Positions 1-10,690 of a DNA stretch of 33,122 bases are shown piece after piece. Origin of the DNA: Plicaturopsis crispa FD-325 SS-3. Taxonomy: Eukaryota > Basidiomycota > Agaricomycetes > Amylocorticiales > Amylocorticiaceae. Every line of letters begins with the position of its first letter. The first letter of the stretch is position 1. The position numbers and the translations under genes were made by a program. The stretch lies in the NCBI GenBank assembly GCA_000827205.1, contig KN832567.1, positions 729,043-762,164 of the forward strand. The letters are read 5' to 3'. A model generated the notes under the pieces. That model saw only the letters and a list, made by a program, of their open reading frames with translations, did not search any database and had not been told where the DNA came from.

Positions 1-3000
1 CGGCACCCCCCTCGACCCGCGCTACTGGGGGAACCGCGCGGGCGTCATGGCCGCCGCGCAGCTCCCGCTCGTGGTGCTCCTCGCGGCGAAGAATAGTGCG
101 GTGGGGGGTGAGTGGCGTTTTTTGACTGCGGTTTTCTGTGCGGTTGCGATTTAAAGGAGAGGCGCGGTTGGCGGCTCGGACGCGGCTGCGCTGGGGGTGT
201 TGCTGAGGGCGTTGACGTTCGCGGGTGTTTAAGGCTGGATAGACGCGTGCGTTCGTGGAATGTGTCCGTGTTTGCGTTCGCGTCGGCTGGATGGTTGCAG
301 ACTCGTCGGCGGTGATTGACGTTCGCGGTCGTGTTCGCGTTGACGTCGGCATTGGCTAGACATTGACGTTCGCAATCCTGATCGTGGACGGTCGCGGTTT
401 GACGCAGTTGTGGACGGTCGCAGTCGTGATAGCGAGACGTTCTCGTTCGCATGGACGTGTGCGTTCGCGTTTGCGTTTGCTTGCGTTCGTGTCGGCGTTC
501 GCGGCGTCGAAGTCAGCGTTGAATCCACGCGTTGCCGTCGAGCGCGTCTGTGTCGAGTATACGCCTTGCGTCTTTGCGTTCCTCGTCCGCATCTCTGCCT
601 CGCGTCCGCTTCACCGTCCCGCACCCTGCGTCCCGCGTCTCCTTGCCCATCGTCTCGTCTCCCCCCTCCTTACCCAATACTGACGCACCTCAAACAGTCC
701 TAACCCACATCCCGCACGAGAAGCTCAACTTCCTGCACCGCGTGACCGCGCGCGCGGTGTTCCTGATGGTGTGTGTGCATGCGGGGGAGAGGGTGCGTTT
801 TTCGTTTCTTCTTGCGTTTTTCTGCTCGTGCTAGCCGTGGGCGCGCTTTCCTGGGTTGCGGCTTCGTGTCGTTGCGCCGTTGCGATCGGCTTGTGAGGTC
901 CGGGCCCGAGTTGTGTCGCTGGGTTCGAGGGCTCGTTGCGGCACCGCGGATGGCTGTTTTGTCATCGGGACGGACCGACGACTGACTTCCCGTCCCCTTC
1001 CCATCCTTCACGTCCCGCCTCCCCTTCCCCTTCCCTTTCCATCCCCTCTCAACGCTAACCCCCCCCCCGCACAGATATGGGCAAACCTCTCAGACGACCT
1101 CCCCTCCCCCTGGCTCCGCCTCGGCATCGCCGCAGCCCTCGCCCTCCTCGTGGTCATGGTCGCAGGCGCGGCGCCCGTGCGGCGCAGGTGGTATGAGGCG
1201 TTTTGGGTGGTTCATGGGGTGGGGGTTTTGTGAGTGATGTTTTTTTTGGATTTTTGGAGTCCCAGTCTCTCTATCCGTTTTACCCCTACCCACTGGACGA
1301 GGGGCAGTAGTAGATGATGCACCGTGGTTGAGGCAGTGGCAGTGGCAGTGTTGTGGCAGTGGCAGTGTTGATACGTCGTAGACACGACGCGTTGCAGAAG
1401 CCGCATCGTGGCAGCAGCTGCAGAGCACGTCGTGTGCAGCAGCAGTGACGCGCGGCAGGGGTAGAGTGTGCTGCAGTAGCAGACGTCGCGCCGTAGCAGA
1501 CACCACGCGCCGTAGCAGCAGCAGTCCCCTCCTCCCACCCCTCCTCTCCCTCCTCTTCCGCTTTACCAAAAACTAGACGATCGCACGCTAACCCACTCCC
1601 TCCCCTTCCCACAGCATATTCCTCCTCGGCGCCTACTACCACACCGCGCACTTCGTCGGCTTCGCGCCCTACGTGCTCGCCGCCTTCGCGCTGTGGGCGG
1701 CGGACCGCGCGTTGAGGGCGGGGAGGGTGGTGCTTTTTAATGCGGGGTTTTTTGATCCTAGGAATTGGCTCGGTTCTCGTACTTCGGCACCTGGGACATC
1801 GGCGAGAGGGGAGGAAACACCAGTGGCATCGAGTGCGGGTGGGAGCGAGAAAGGCACACCCTCCACCTCGTCCCCCGACATCACCCAACACGACCACGCA
1901 TCAGGGGTAGGACACGCCGGAACTGGACCGGTTGACCACGCCTCCCCCACCCCCGCCCCCGCAAACCCATACACAGCCCACCTCGAGCTCCTCTCCCCAC
2001 ACCTCCTGCGCCTGCGCCTCCGCCGCCCGCGCCACTTCCACTGGGCGCCCGGCCAGTGCGCGTACCTCCTCGCGCCCGGCGTCGCGGGGCTGAGGCAGTG
2101 GGAGGCGCATCCGTTTACGATTGCTAGTTATGAGTCGAGTTTGGCTGTTGACGACGAGGTGGACGAGTCGGTCGAGGGGGAGAAGGACCTGGAGAAGGGA
2201 GGGGAAGAGGGAGGGGAGGGGGAGAAGGGGGTGGGTGAGAGGGATTTGGAGAAGGGAGGTGAGACAGAGAAGGGAGGTGAGACAGAGAAGGGAGGTGAGA
2301 CAGAGAAGGGAGGTGAGGAGAAACACGCGCACACGACAGCAGTGGGCACCTCCGCAGCGCCGTACTGGCGCGAACTCGTCTTCCTCATCAACGTCCGCGG
2401 CGGGTTCACGCGCCGCCTCGCCGATCTCTGCGTCGCCCCTCCCTCCCCTTCCTCTCCTTCCTCTCCTTCGTCTCCCAGCACATCAACAGGTGGGGCGGCA
2501 GACATAGCGGTAGGAAGTGGAAGTGGACGGGCAAACGGGACGGCAGAAGTAGCGATCCTCGTCGACGGGCCGTACGGGCCCCGCGTGGACCTGCGCGCGT
2601 ACGACACGTGCGTGCTGGTGTGCGGCGGGACGGGCGTGGCGTATGCGCTGCCGGTGGTGTTGGATGTTATCGAGTGAGTCTCGCTGTACTCTATATCCTT
2701 TATATTCTCCTCTGTTCTATATCCTCGTGGGCGCGGGCGTGGACGCGTGGTGTAGAGGAGGGCGTGGTATTGGTATCGGTGTGAAGAGTGGAAGGCTAAC
2801 GCGTTTACTTGTGTGCAGGACGGTGACGATGGGACGCAGCCGGTGCACGCGCGTCGTGCTCATCTGGGCGATTCGGGAAGCTGGTGCGTCCTTTCCTCCC
2901 CCCTTCCCTCTTCCTTCCTTCTTCCTGTGTTTTCGCGTTTTGTCCTTTGTTTTCGCGTTTTGTGGAGGCTGGAGCTAACGGGGCCGACGACAGCGCACAT

Positions 3001-3665
3001 CCGCTGGGTCGCGGAGACGCTCGCGACCGCGCTGCGCCGCGCGCCGGAGGGGCTCGAGGTTGCCGTGCATATCCACGTCACCCGGCCCGTGGATGCCGAC
3101 GTCGCTCGTCCCGCAGCTCTGGGCCCCGACACAAACGCGAATGCAGCTACAAATGCGGATGTAGAAGCGGACGCAGGCATAAACGTAGATGAAGGCACAA
3201 ACGTAGACGCCTGGGACGCCGACTCCATCCACTCCACGCACTCCTTACGCGAGAAATCTGACGTGGAAGAGGGCATGGAGGCGCTAGCGGGGCTCGCTGG
3301 CGTGAACGTGAATGCGGGGCGCCCGGACGTGGCGCGCATGCTGAGGGAGGAGGTGGAGGGGACGCGGAGAGGGGGGAGGATGAGCGTTAATGGTGCGTTT
3401 TTCCTCCCTTATTCCTTTACCTCTTTCCGTCTTTCCCTCTTTCCGTCTTTCCGTCTTTACCCTTGCAGGTGTGAAGGGGGGAAGAGGGGAAAGAGAAGGG
3501 TGTGGACGAATGTGTGTACTGACGCGTATGTGGACAGTGTGCGCGGCGGAAGGTATCGTGGCGGACGTGCGCGCGGCGTTGCGCTTCCCTGTGTCGAGCC
3601 CCGCGAGCATCATGCGCGGCGGCCCGAGCGTCACGCTGCACGTCGAGTCGTTCGGGTACGCCTAG
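1..3665 (+). CDS. Ferric-chelate reductase (FRE family), 5' end outside the window
   Basis: This is a plasma-membrane flavocytochrome that reduces Fe(III) chelates with NADPH electrons for high-affinity iron uptake. My model has exons 1-107, 698-792, 1075-1229, 1615-2673, 2819-2883, 2994-3392 and 3469-3665. All join in phase and give 691 visible residues. Two H-X13-H haem pairs are seen, at visible residues 49/63 and 114/128, each in a hydrophobic helix; the second spans an exon junction. They are followed by the FAD-binding HPFTIAS motif, a GPYGPR motif with a GGTGV nucleotide-binding loop, and the NADPH-domain RVVLIWAIRE motif. The N-terminal membrane helices lie upstream of base 1. Two low-complexity insertions are odd: an EKGGET repeat between the FAD motif and the next strand, and an Asn/Ala/Asp-rich stretch coded around 3128-3220. 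The family call is firm; metal specificity cannot be read from sequence. The last exon is the least certain. Confidence 0.9.
108..697 (+). repeat. Long repeat-rich intron 1 of the ferric reductase gene
   Basis: This 590 bp intron runs from a GTGAGT donor at 108 to a CAG acceptor ending at 697. It is ten times longer than most introns in the window. Its body is built from degenerate short units such as TTGACGTTCGC (near 211, 317 and 363) and GTGGACGGTCGC (near 384 and 411), followed by CGTT/GCGTTCGCG-rich sequence. No open reading frame in it resembles a protein. It looks like decayed minisatellite sequence. Confidence 0.6.
1331..1370 (+). repeat. GGCAGT microsatellite in an intron
   Basis: Imperfect tandem GGCAGT units, broken by a GTTGT interruption, lie within the 385 bp intron 1230-1614 of the ferric reductase gene. 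CAG-rich sequence continues to about 1450. Confidence 0.7.
2197..2235 (+). repeat. G-run cluster (possible G-quadruplex) inside a coding exon
   Basis: Six G-runs of three to five bases, separated by one to five bases, fall on the coding strand of the ferric reductase exon. They encode part of a Glu/Gly/Lys-rich insertion. The pattern satisfies the usual G3+N1-7 rule for a four-stranded structure; folding itself is inference. Confidence 0.55.
2249..2316 (+). repeat. 18-bp coding minisatellite (EKGGET repeat)
   Basis: About 3.7 copies of the unit GAGAAGGGAGGTGAGACA stand head to tail with no visible differences between copies. Because 18 is a multiple of three, copy-number changes keep the frame. 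The repeat encodes tandem EKGGET in the ferric reductase, in a probable surface loop between the FAD-binding motif and the following strand. Confidence 0.85.
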
Positions 3666-4286
3666 ACCGTTCATGTGGGCGAATCATGTGGGCGAATCAT
3701 GGGGTGCACGGTATGGGTGGATGAGGATGGGGAAGGGCTAGCGCGCTCAAAACGTCTGCGGACTTGCGACCTAGAGATAGACCATAGAACATACTTAGAA
3801 CCACGCAAAGGTCAAAGGGCGATAGAGATAGAGATAGATCATGGGTTAGATAGATAGGTCTTGTGGTGTTGTTTAGTTTCTTACTTATGTTTACGAATGC
3901 AGAGACGACTTACGATTCATATTCGGTGCATGAATTTGTGTGTGCATCGGCAGATGGTGAATAGGAATATAGGATGCGGATAACTTTGTCAACGTGGGTG
4001 TCGTTTTCGTCACGATTTGGAGTTCGCTGGCGTTCAGTAGGGACTTACGTACTCACTGAGCTTCGAATTCTTCCCTCCACTGAGTCTTCATCGTACATAC
4101 TTATTACTTACCAAGTAGCGCCCCCATGTTTATCGATTATGTGCCGATAACGTGGCGACAATGGCGCCTCGAGTCAATGGCGAGGCCATTGTTCTTCTTT
4201 AACAGTCATTTTACACATACTGTCAATAATATCACAGCAACGACTCGGACAGAACAGATCGCTATCGTTTTCCTCCTACCACCATC
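3666..4286. other. Intergenic region with GATA-rich microsatellite
   Basis: No gene is seen between the ferric reductase stop and the HNH-family remnant. Short GATA/TAGA runs lie at 3821-3840 and 3847-3858, just downstream of the reductase gene. Iron genes in fungi are often controlled by GATA-type factors, but these runs are 3' of the gene and look like simple repeat, so no regulatory role is claimed. Confidence 0.5.
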
Positions 4287-5982
4287 ATGACCTCCTCACC
4301 AACGCCCACCGAACACCTCATGGACGTTGACGACGACTTTGACGGGACTCAAACTCGGACTCCCAGTCCACAGCTTGCCCACAATGTGGACGCTCGGCAG
4401 CTAGTCGGTGCAGGCAGCGACTCGTCAGTAGGCTCCGACATGAGCCTCGAAAGTGTTCAATCATGGGAGTTCAGGCGTAATGTCGTGAAGCTCATCGAGG
4501 ACCCGCGCTTGGAATTATTTAGATGCCTTGGTGGACAAAGCACAACTCCTCATCCATCGTCTCCGAAACAGTCCCGAGCACAATTCTCCGTCGTGGATTA
4601 CGAGTCTTCTGAAGGACTCGAAGCTTGATAAAGTGCTCGATGCTATGATACAATGTGCCCCCGCGGATTCCGGTCGACGTTATGCTGCGGCTGCTATCTG
4701 CGCATGCCGCCACCGGCCGCAGCAAGTTGGGACCGCCGAGAATGATGTACTGACCGTGAAAAATCTCGAGAGTCTGGCGACAACATGGTATTCTCATCTC
4801 CTCTGGGTCTGTGAGTACACCCTGTCGTCATGGTCTACCTCGTGGCGTTACTCACTGGACCCCAAATAGTCTGGTCGAACGGATGACATTCCACACAAGT
4901 GAGCAAAACGCCTTCCGAAGATGCTACCCCGACTCTCGTAGAAACCACAGGTCAGATCAAAGGAGGCACGAAGAACCGCACAGACACGATGTCGGAACAC
5001 GCAAGTTCAGCTCATGACTTGTGGTATTCACTGTCTAATTTATACGGGAAGGGTTCTCAAGCGCGATGCGTATAGATGTGCCATAACGGGGGTGTTGGCA
5101 ATTGCGGCCTTCAGCGATAAAATGCGAGATCATGGCTCACCCCAGGATATCTTCCCGGTCGAGAACGCACACATCCTGAAGCGCGCCGTGGGTCATATTG
5201 CGAAAGAGGAGGACAATCCCACCGTGGTATGGTTGCATATATTATCGTTCACTCAAAGCTGACGAGACCACCCTTTTATCCATAGATCTGCAGTGTGCAC
5301 TTGGGACATTTTGAAGCAATACGGGGCATTAAATGGCGTAGACGAGCGTAATGCTTCCGACTTGATCGACCATTCGTCCAATGGAATTGCCATGGAAGGA
5401 AATGCTCACCGCTGTTTCGATCGATTCTGATTTTCTCTAGAGGCTGACCCGAATGTACGTCTGTCATTTTCTTGTACGACGAAAGGTGCATCATTAATCC
5501 ATTCTAGCAGATTCCCCACCGATATACCATCAAGACATACCCAAAGCGAGTCTACAGTTGGACACGTTCACCGCTCCCTACGATCGAATTCAAGGACAAT
5601 AGTCCGAACTGGCCCACGCTACCCAGCGTGGAATCTGTCCAGTTATTTGGGACCGAGAGGTCTGTGCATGCCGACAAGGTGGACCTATCAAAGAAACCCG
5701 TGGCACTTTCAAACCCCAGATTCATCGCTCTGCATCACGCCATAGCTGGCGTAGTGAGCCGCAAACCGGTTCGACGAGGATGGAGTAAGCACTAGGGTAT
5801 CGTACGAGGGAATACACACTGGCCTAGTGTTTGAGGTCGAGTTCGTCAAATTTCCCGAACTCAGAGAATCGGTCACGAGGTGGTCCTTGTACAGTAGCAG
5901 GCCTCTCTCGCCCCTCCGTTTCCTCCCCAGCCTACAAATGTTTGATACCGTCTTCTCTGTCACGCAACGCGTGTATCACTAG
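4287..5982 (+). pseudogene. HNH-nuclease-family gene, decayed copy A
   Basis: Homology to the intact copy at 25523-26993 runs through the whole gene. There is an N-terminal helical region (coded to about 4810), with GRRYAAAAICAC and WYSHLLWV shared motifs. An HNH core follows: KRDAYRCAITG near 5055-5090, NAHIL near 5165, then NGIAM...NAHRCFD near 5380-5425. A C-terminal part with FIALHHAIAG lies near 5725. The first splice donor (4811) is at the same codon as in the other copies. The reading frame is interrupted in at least three places: in the first exon, just after the HNH core, and in the C-terminal part. I therefore call it a pseudogene. It keeps the expected H, N and H residues. The family is the fungal HNH_2-type of unknown role. 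Ends are approximate. Confidence 0.7.
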
Positions 5983-6402
5983 ATAAATTCTAATGCGCTT
6001 CTCGGTTTCATGAACGTCTCCGAAGACTTCTTGATTCTCCTCAGTACCGTGTACTTGCTGCGAGTGTTTGGCACCAATGCTTGCCATAGTAAGTACCGTA
6101 GTGCCTTCTACCGTGACTAAATTTTGTAATATGCTGCGTTTGCTTTTAAACGTTAAACAGTCATGCCGTAACTCGTCTGTGACCTCCATGCATGATCTGG
6201 TTCCGCGGCGAAGATATCACAAAGCGCTCACCGAGTCATGCAGTATACAGAACGGTAGGAGGGAGGGAAGAGCTGCCCTCGACATAAGTATATAGGATCT
6301 ATTACAATATAGTATCGGTATCAACATGACAACGTGAAGAGAAAGATGTCGCGAGAGAAAATATATGTGGACTGACTGTACAGACCGCGGGGTATATCCA
6401 TA
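5983..6402. other. Intergenic region, no gene recognised
   Basis: The stretch lies between the HNH remnant and the 3' end of the minus-strand FHA-RING gene. It has only short unsupported reading frames and is AT-richer than the flanking genes. It probably holds the 3' UTR of the FHA-RING gene. Confidence 0.5.
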
Positions 6403-8089
6403 TCACCGCTTGCGCTTTCCACCGACGGTGCCCTCGCCGCCCTCGCCCCCGCTCCCGGGTCCCTCGTCCATGCTGCCCGTACCCTCGCCCTCAGACGAAT
6501 CGTCCGCCGGCCGCGCCGGTCCCGCGCCCGCGCCCGACCCGCTGCCGCTGGCCATGACGTCGGGCGAGACGGACCCGGAGCGCGCATCGGCGTCCGCGTC
6601 CGCATCGGCGTCGTCGTCGTCCGCGGCGTCGAGCATCTCGTGGTCGTGGTCCTCCGCAGCGGGCTCCGTGAGGTCGATGACGGTGTGCATGACGGTGCCG
6701 CCGCGCCGCCGCGGGACTGCGTCGGCCTCGACCTCAGTCTCCGCGCCGGCCTCTGCGCGCTCGCGCTCAGCGGCGTTCATGGGGGGCGGCGCGTCGTCGA
6801 GCTCGATGTCGTCTGCGGTGGCGGCCTCGACCTCGACGTCGTCCTCGAGATCGGCGAAAGTGCGGCAGAGGGGGCAGGAGAACGCGGGGTGGTGGGTCTC
6901 GAGCAGCGGGCGGATGCACTTGTAGTGGAAGGCGTGCGAGCAGGGCGCGATGAAGAGTGCCTGGCGGATGGTGACGGAGAAGAGACCTGGGAGCGATCAA
7001 GCGTGTTAGAGAGAGACGGGCGGGGACGCGGGGACGTGACGTACATATGCAGCAGTCTGGGATGTTGGACTTGGGCATGACGACTTTGCTTGGGTCGGCA
7101 CCGGCGGGTGAGACGGCTAGAGATTTGAGCTGTTTGATGGCGTTGGTGCTGTGGTTGGGTTAGTGAGGGCACGGAATAAAGGGCGGACGATGAACGTACT
7201 TGAATGCATTCGCTGCGGATTGCCACTCCCTGCCGACCTCGATGCGGATCCTGACGGACTTGTAAATGTCCTCTGTGCCGCCCTGATAGTCAACGCCGAG
7301 CTGGAGGATGTCACCGTCCCTGAGCTGGTGTGGGCGGGACTCGGCGTTGGCGGGGGCGAGACGGACGTGGTTGAGGAAGGTGCCGGAGCTGGATTTGGTG
7401 TCTTTGACGAAGAAACGGCCGCCGGCCTCGACCCAGACCTCTGCGTGGGCGCGCGACACAACCTTTGACTTGAACGCAAGCTTGTTCGAGCCGAGTGCGT
7501 TGGCGGCGGCGAGCCCCAAGCCGGAGCGATCTGTGAAACGACCTATGCGTAGGGCGGGATCGCCCTCTTTGAGATCGCGGCAGATGGGCTCGAAGCGCAG
7601 CGACCGCCTGGAGTCGAGGTGTGGTACAAGGCGTATACGATGCGATGGTAGACCACCCGCGACGCCGTTGCTGGGCGCGAGGGACACGGATCTGGCGACG
7701 GATGCGCCGTTAGTGGCGGCGGGCGGTGGGTTCATGCTAGAACCCGCCACGGGTGGATTTCCAGAGGCAATAGTGCCTGCAGAACGTCTTCGCCTCAGCA
7801 TGGAACCGATTCCAAGTGAAGGGGGAGTGTTGTGGGAGAGAGAAGCCTGTATTCCGGGAGTGGCAGCCGCAGGGCGCCGTCTGTGGCCTGTTGCACCGGG
7901 CGAAGGGGGTGTCTGCGCTGGCGGCGATGGCGACAGGTCTCGAATATCGTGCTGTTGGAGAGAAAGCTGGGGTGCTGCGGACTGAGATGGTGCTCGCGGA
8001 CGACCACGAAGGAAAGAGCCAAGAATGGTGCCAGTTGATCGCAAAGGGGGCGACTCAGCGTTGCCGACATGAGGCGAGATTGGGTCCAT
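6403..8089 (-). CDS. FHA-RING E3 ubiquitin ligase, Dma1/CHFR type
   Basis: This is a phosphothreonine-reading ubiquitin ligase. Fungal relatives (Dma1/Dma2) act at the spindle-position and septation checkpoints. Exons are 8089-7200, 7148-7045 and 6986-6403, giving 525 residues. Residues 1-150 are Ser/Pro-rich and disordered. The FHA domain (about 155-285) shows RIGRF, VVSRAH and SSSGTFLNHVRL, the phosphopeptide-binding core. The RING-H2 domain (about 327-375) shows CCIC, CSHAFHYKC and CPLC, covering the zinc ligands. The tail is acidic with an Asp-Ala run and ends in a basic GGKRKR, a possible nuclear signal. I chose the ATG at 8089 (context ACAATGG) over one nine codons upstream because its context is better. 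Domain order and spacing fit Dma proteins. The long C-terminal tail is the only unusual part. Confidence 0.92.
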
Positions 8090-8186
8090 TGTGTACACCA
8101 AAAGGCAAGCTTTCACTCGTGTATAGATAGTAAGTGCTCTATATCGCGATGTTCTTGCAGGAGAATTGTCGTCGTCGTCGTCGAGG

Positions 8187-8510
8187 ATGAAGCTGGAGCT
8201 GGTAAATTATTCTGTTCCTGGCCGCCAGTGACAGTGGCACGGCTTGACATCCGCCATCATTGCTGTAAGTAAAACTGCCGCCTCCACGCCTTTCTCTTCT
8301 CTACATGCTGTAGTCAAATATATGGTTCAACGGCCTTATGGGCTACAGCATCTTGAAGCTGTCTTTGAACGTAGACAAGAGTGTGTTTCAGACACAGGTG
8401 AGCGCTGCTCGATTGCCTTGTGTGTCCAGCAATTGACGCGCGCCGTGATCGCCAGGTCCGCCAAGTTCCCCTCATCAGGAACATGTATGCAGCATGCGGG
8501 GAAAGGTCTT
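8187..8510 (+). CDS. Tentative small gene, unknown membrane-like protein
   Basis: I do not recognise this gene. Three candidate introns share phase 0 and leave an open frame: 8202-8234 (33 bp, very short), 8265-8313 (GTAAGT...TAG) and 8398-8455 (GTGAGC...CAG). Exons would be 8187-8201, 8235-8264, 8314-8397 and 8456 to about 8510. The predicted peptide begins MKLELW and continues with a hydrophobic stretch around SNIWFNGLMGYSILKL, which could be one membrane segment. The 3' end could not be resolved: the next candidate donor (GTCTTG at 8511) is poor. It would be divergent from the FHA-RING gene with about 100 bp between start codons. It could equally be a chance frame in a promoter region. Confidence 0.25.
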
Positions 8511-9243
8511 GTGCGCCATATAATTGCTTCTTGCCAGCAAGTAGCCAGCGTCAAGTTCCGTGTAAGACTTGGCGGTCGCGGAAAACCGTCCAAATGCGAT
8601 AGCCAGGCATAATCTAGGTGTCCTCTTCAACTTCGGTCTTGTGAGCACAATTTGCTTTATGCATCCTACTGAATTTCTACTCGCTTCAGCCAGCCCAACG
8701 GCTCCTGCGTTTGCACGGAACACCTATCCGTGCGCCAGCTTCATCATGTCGCCGATGCGCAGACGCGGACAAAGACATCACTTGTGGCACCAGCCGCAGC
8801 ACCCACGCGCCATTCTAGATCTGCGTATCCGTCCATTTTCTTCATCGTACCCGTGTTCGGCACTCCGCACAAATTAAAAATCTCCGCCGCCTATGCAACT
8901 CATATATTGCCTCATTTTTCTCACCTTAGAAACCCCCGAAGCGGTCGTGGCCCGTGGGCCGCCTATTCAAGTGCGAACAACCCGTCAGCGCCTTTGCACC
9001 ACCTCCCGGCGCGTTTCTAGACCAACAATTGGTACTGCGCCTTCGGAGGATCGTACACGCAAATGCCCCATTACCTCGTATTCGTTCTCATCGATGCTTC
9101 AAATAGCCTCCAATACACCGGATTGCACCAGTCGCGTACTCTCAGTACATGAGCCTTGTATGTTGATATGTGTACAAAATATAAATGAATATCGTATCCG
9201 CCACATTTGAGCCAGTGACATGTTGGCAAGTTCTACATGACCA
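8511..9243. other. No supported gene; possible 3' continuation of the small gene
   Basis: Open frames here are short and resemble nothing I know. A hydrophobic stretch (HNLGVLFNFGL) around 8611-8642 might be a further exon of the tentative upstream gene, but its splice signals are weak. The right end is the probable 3' UTR of the minus-strand Rpp30 gene. Confidence 0.4.
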
Positions 9244-10573
9244 TCAGCTCTTCTCTTTATCTTTCCCCTTCTTGCGTTTTTTCTTGCGATTGGTGTCCTC
9301 TCGGGTTTTCGTCGCGTCTGGTGTAGGGTCAACCTCTTCGTTCTCGTCGCGCGGCCGTTTCGAGCGGGCACTGGCCGAGTTGTCATCAGGTGTATCTCCT
9401 GATGAAGGAGATACCCGTGGTATCGCCTGGGGCTCTCCTGTCGAGCTGGCGGCTTCAGTATGTAATCCAGCCACCTGCGATGGTGCTGCGTCTGTTGCGT
9501 GTGGATCCACGATCTTGGGCTCAGATAGTATCGCGCGGTAGGTCTTGCGTGTCTCTGGTACAGGAGGAGACAGATACTTTAGCACATACACGCAGAGAAT
9601 GCGGACATGAACGTACGGGCCCGCAGGACGAGCGATTTCGGCGTCTTTGTCGATGCATCATGGGCACCGTCTTGCGGCAGACCGAGGAACGTGATTCTAT
9701 ACAGCAGCATACCAGTTCAGTAAGCATACCTCGACGTAGTGTGTAACTACTCACAAGTTTCCGATATCCCGAGGCGCCCTGAGGTCGGCGTCAGCGACGA
9801 CCGCTCCGCTGACGATTATACCCTTGCCCTTCGTGACACGCACAACTTCGCGCGCCGCGGCCCACCAGTTACGCTTGCCGGCTTCGGTGTCCCCGCCAAG
9901 CGCACCGACGTATGTCAGCTCGAAGACGGCACCGTTCTTGAGCGCGGTGCGGACGAGGGTGTGTTTGAGGTGAAAGGGCAGACGCGGGAGGGTCAGCGGG
10001 AGGGAGATTATGTGTGCAGTCAAAGGTGATGGAACGCTGTGTGTGAGGCACGCGAGGGAGAAGGTGCTCGCGGTGGTAGGCGCCAGGGCGATGAGGTCGT
10101 ACGGGGCGAAGATAAACGCGTTTGCATTGCTCTTGAGTCAAGGTCAGCGTCAAGTCTGGAGAAAGATCGATCATGACACACACCAATCCAAAGCCTTTAT
10201 CGCTCTCCTCGTCCAGAACGATGGTGAGACGCTTGAGATATACGACTCCTGGTCTTTTGGACAGTTTTTCGACGAGCCCGTCGACGGCATTGACATGTGT
10301 TTTAGGATCGACTTTATTGTGGACCGTCTGGTTGAACGCGACGACCACGTATCCTACTATGCACGCATGCGTCAGAAACGCGTCTCGGGCGAAAAGTCAG
10401 GTTAGATAGAGACATTGGACTAGCAGGTCTATCCGGCGCTCGATCGCTGCAACTTGAGCGGGATTGTATACGGCAGGGGTGGCCTGCTGAACTTGTTTTC
10501 CTTTTCCTTTTTTCGATTGCTGTGTGGTCTGCTGTCCAAGGGCTGGTAGAGGTATGTTCAAGTCAAAAAACAT
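9244..10573 (-). CDS. RPP1: RNase P/MRP protein subunit p30 (Rpp30; yeast Rpp1)
   Basis: This is a protein subunit of RNase P (tRNA 5' leader removal) and RNase MRP (rRNA processing), acting in the nucleus. Exons are 10573-10414, 10356-10184, 10131-9755, 9696-9617 and 9554-9244; all phases close to give 366 residues. Family hallmarks are the MFFDLN start, LGYVVVAFN, RLTIVL, the LPFHLK segment, GAVFELTYVGAL, KGKGIIVSG and the C-terminal TRKTYRAIL. These match the TIM-barrel (PHP-like) Rpp30 fold in order. The first intron uses an unusual GTCTCT donor, but only this junction restores the conserved LVQLGYVV reading. The last 80 residues are low complexity and end in a Lys/Arg-rich tail, a likely nuclear or RNA-binding extension. 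The start at 10573 is supported by the family N-terminus. Confidence 0.93.
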
Positions 10574-10650
10574 GTCCAAAGAGAGTAAACGGGACTGCCA
10601 CCGGGTGAAGGCTTGGATTGCGGCTCCGTGCCCGAAAAGCGACAACTTGA

Positions 10651-10690
10651 AAGCGTTGTTTGGCAAGGAGCTTCAGGCCAAACAAAGCGC
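10651..10690. repeat. Palindromic short repeat, copy 1
   Basis: GCGTTGTTTGGC and GCCAAACAAAGCGC face each other across a 12-base loop, forming an imperfect hairpin. A closely similar sequence occurs at 13941-13978. The first 15 bases, AAGCGTTGTTTGGCA, are identical in the two copies. Confidence 0.6.

Noticed and set aside
2249-2316. CRISPR-like array
   Set aside because: It is a contiguous 18-bp tandem repeat without spacers, in frame in a eukaryotic coding exon.
5932-6189. 85-codon minus-strand frame between the HNH remnant and the FHA-RING gene
   Set aside because: No recognisable domain or start context; checked for kinase-like homology on the plus strand and found none.
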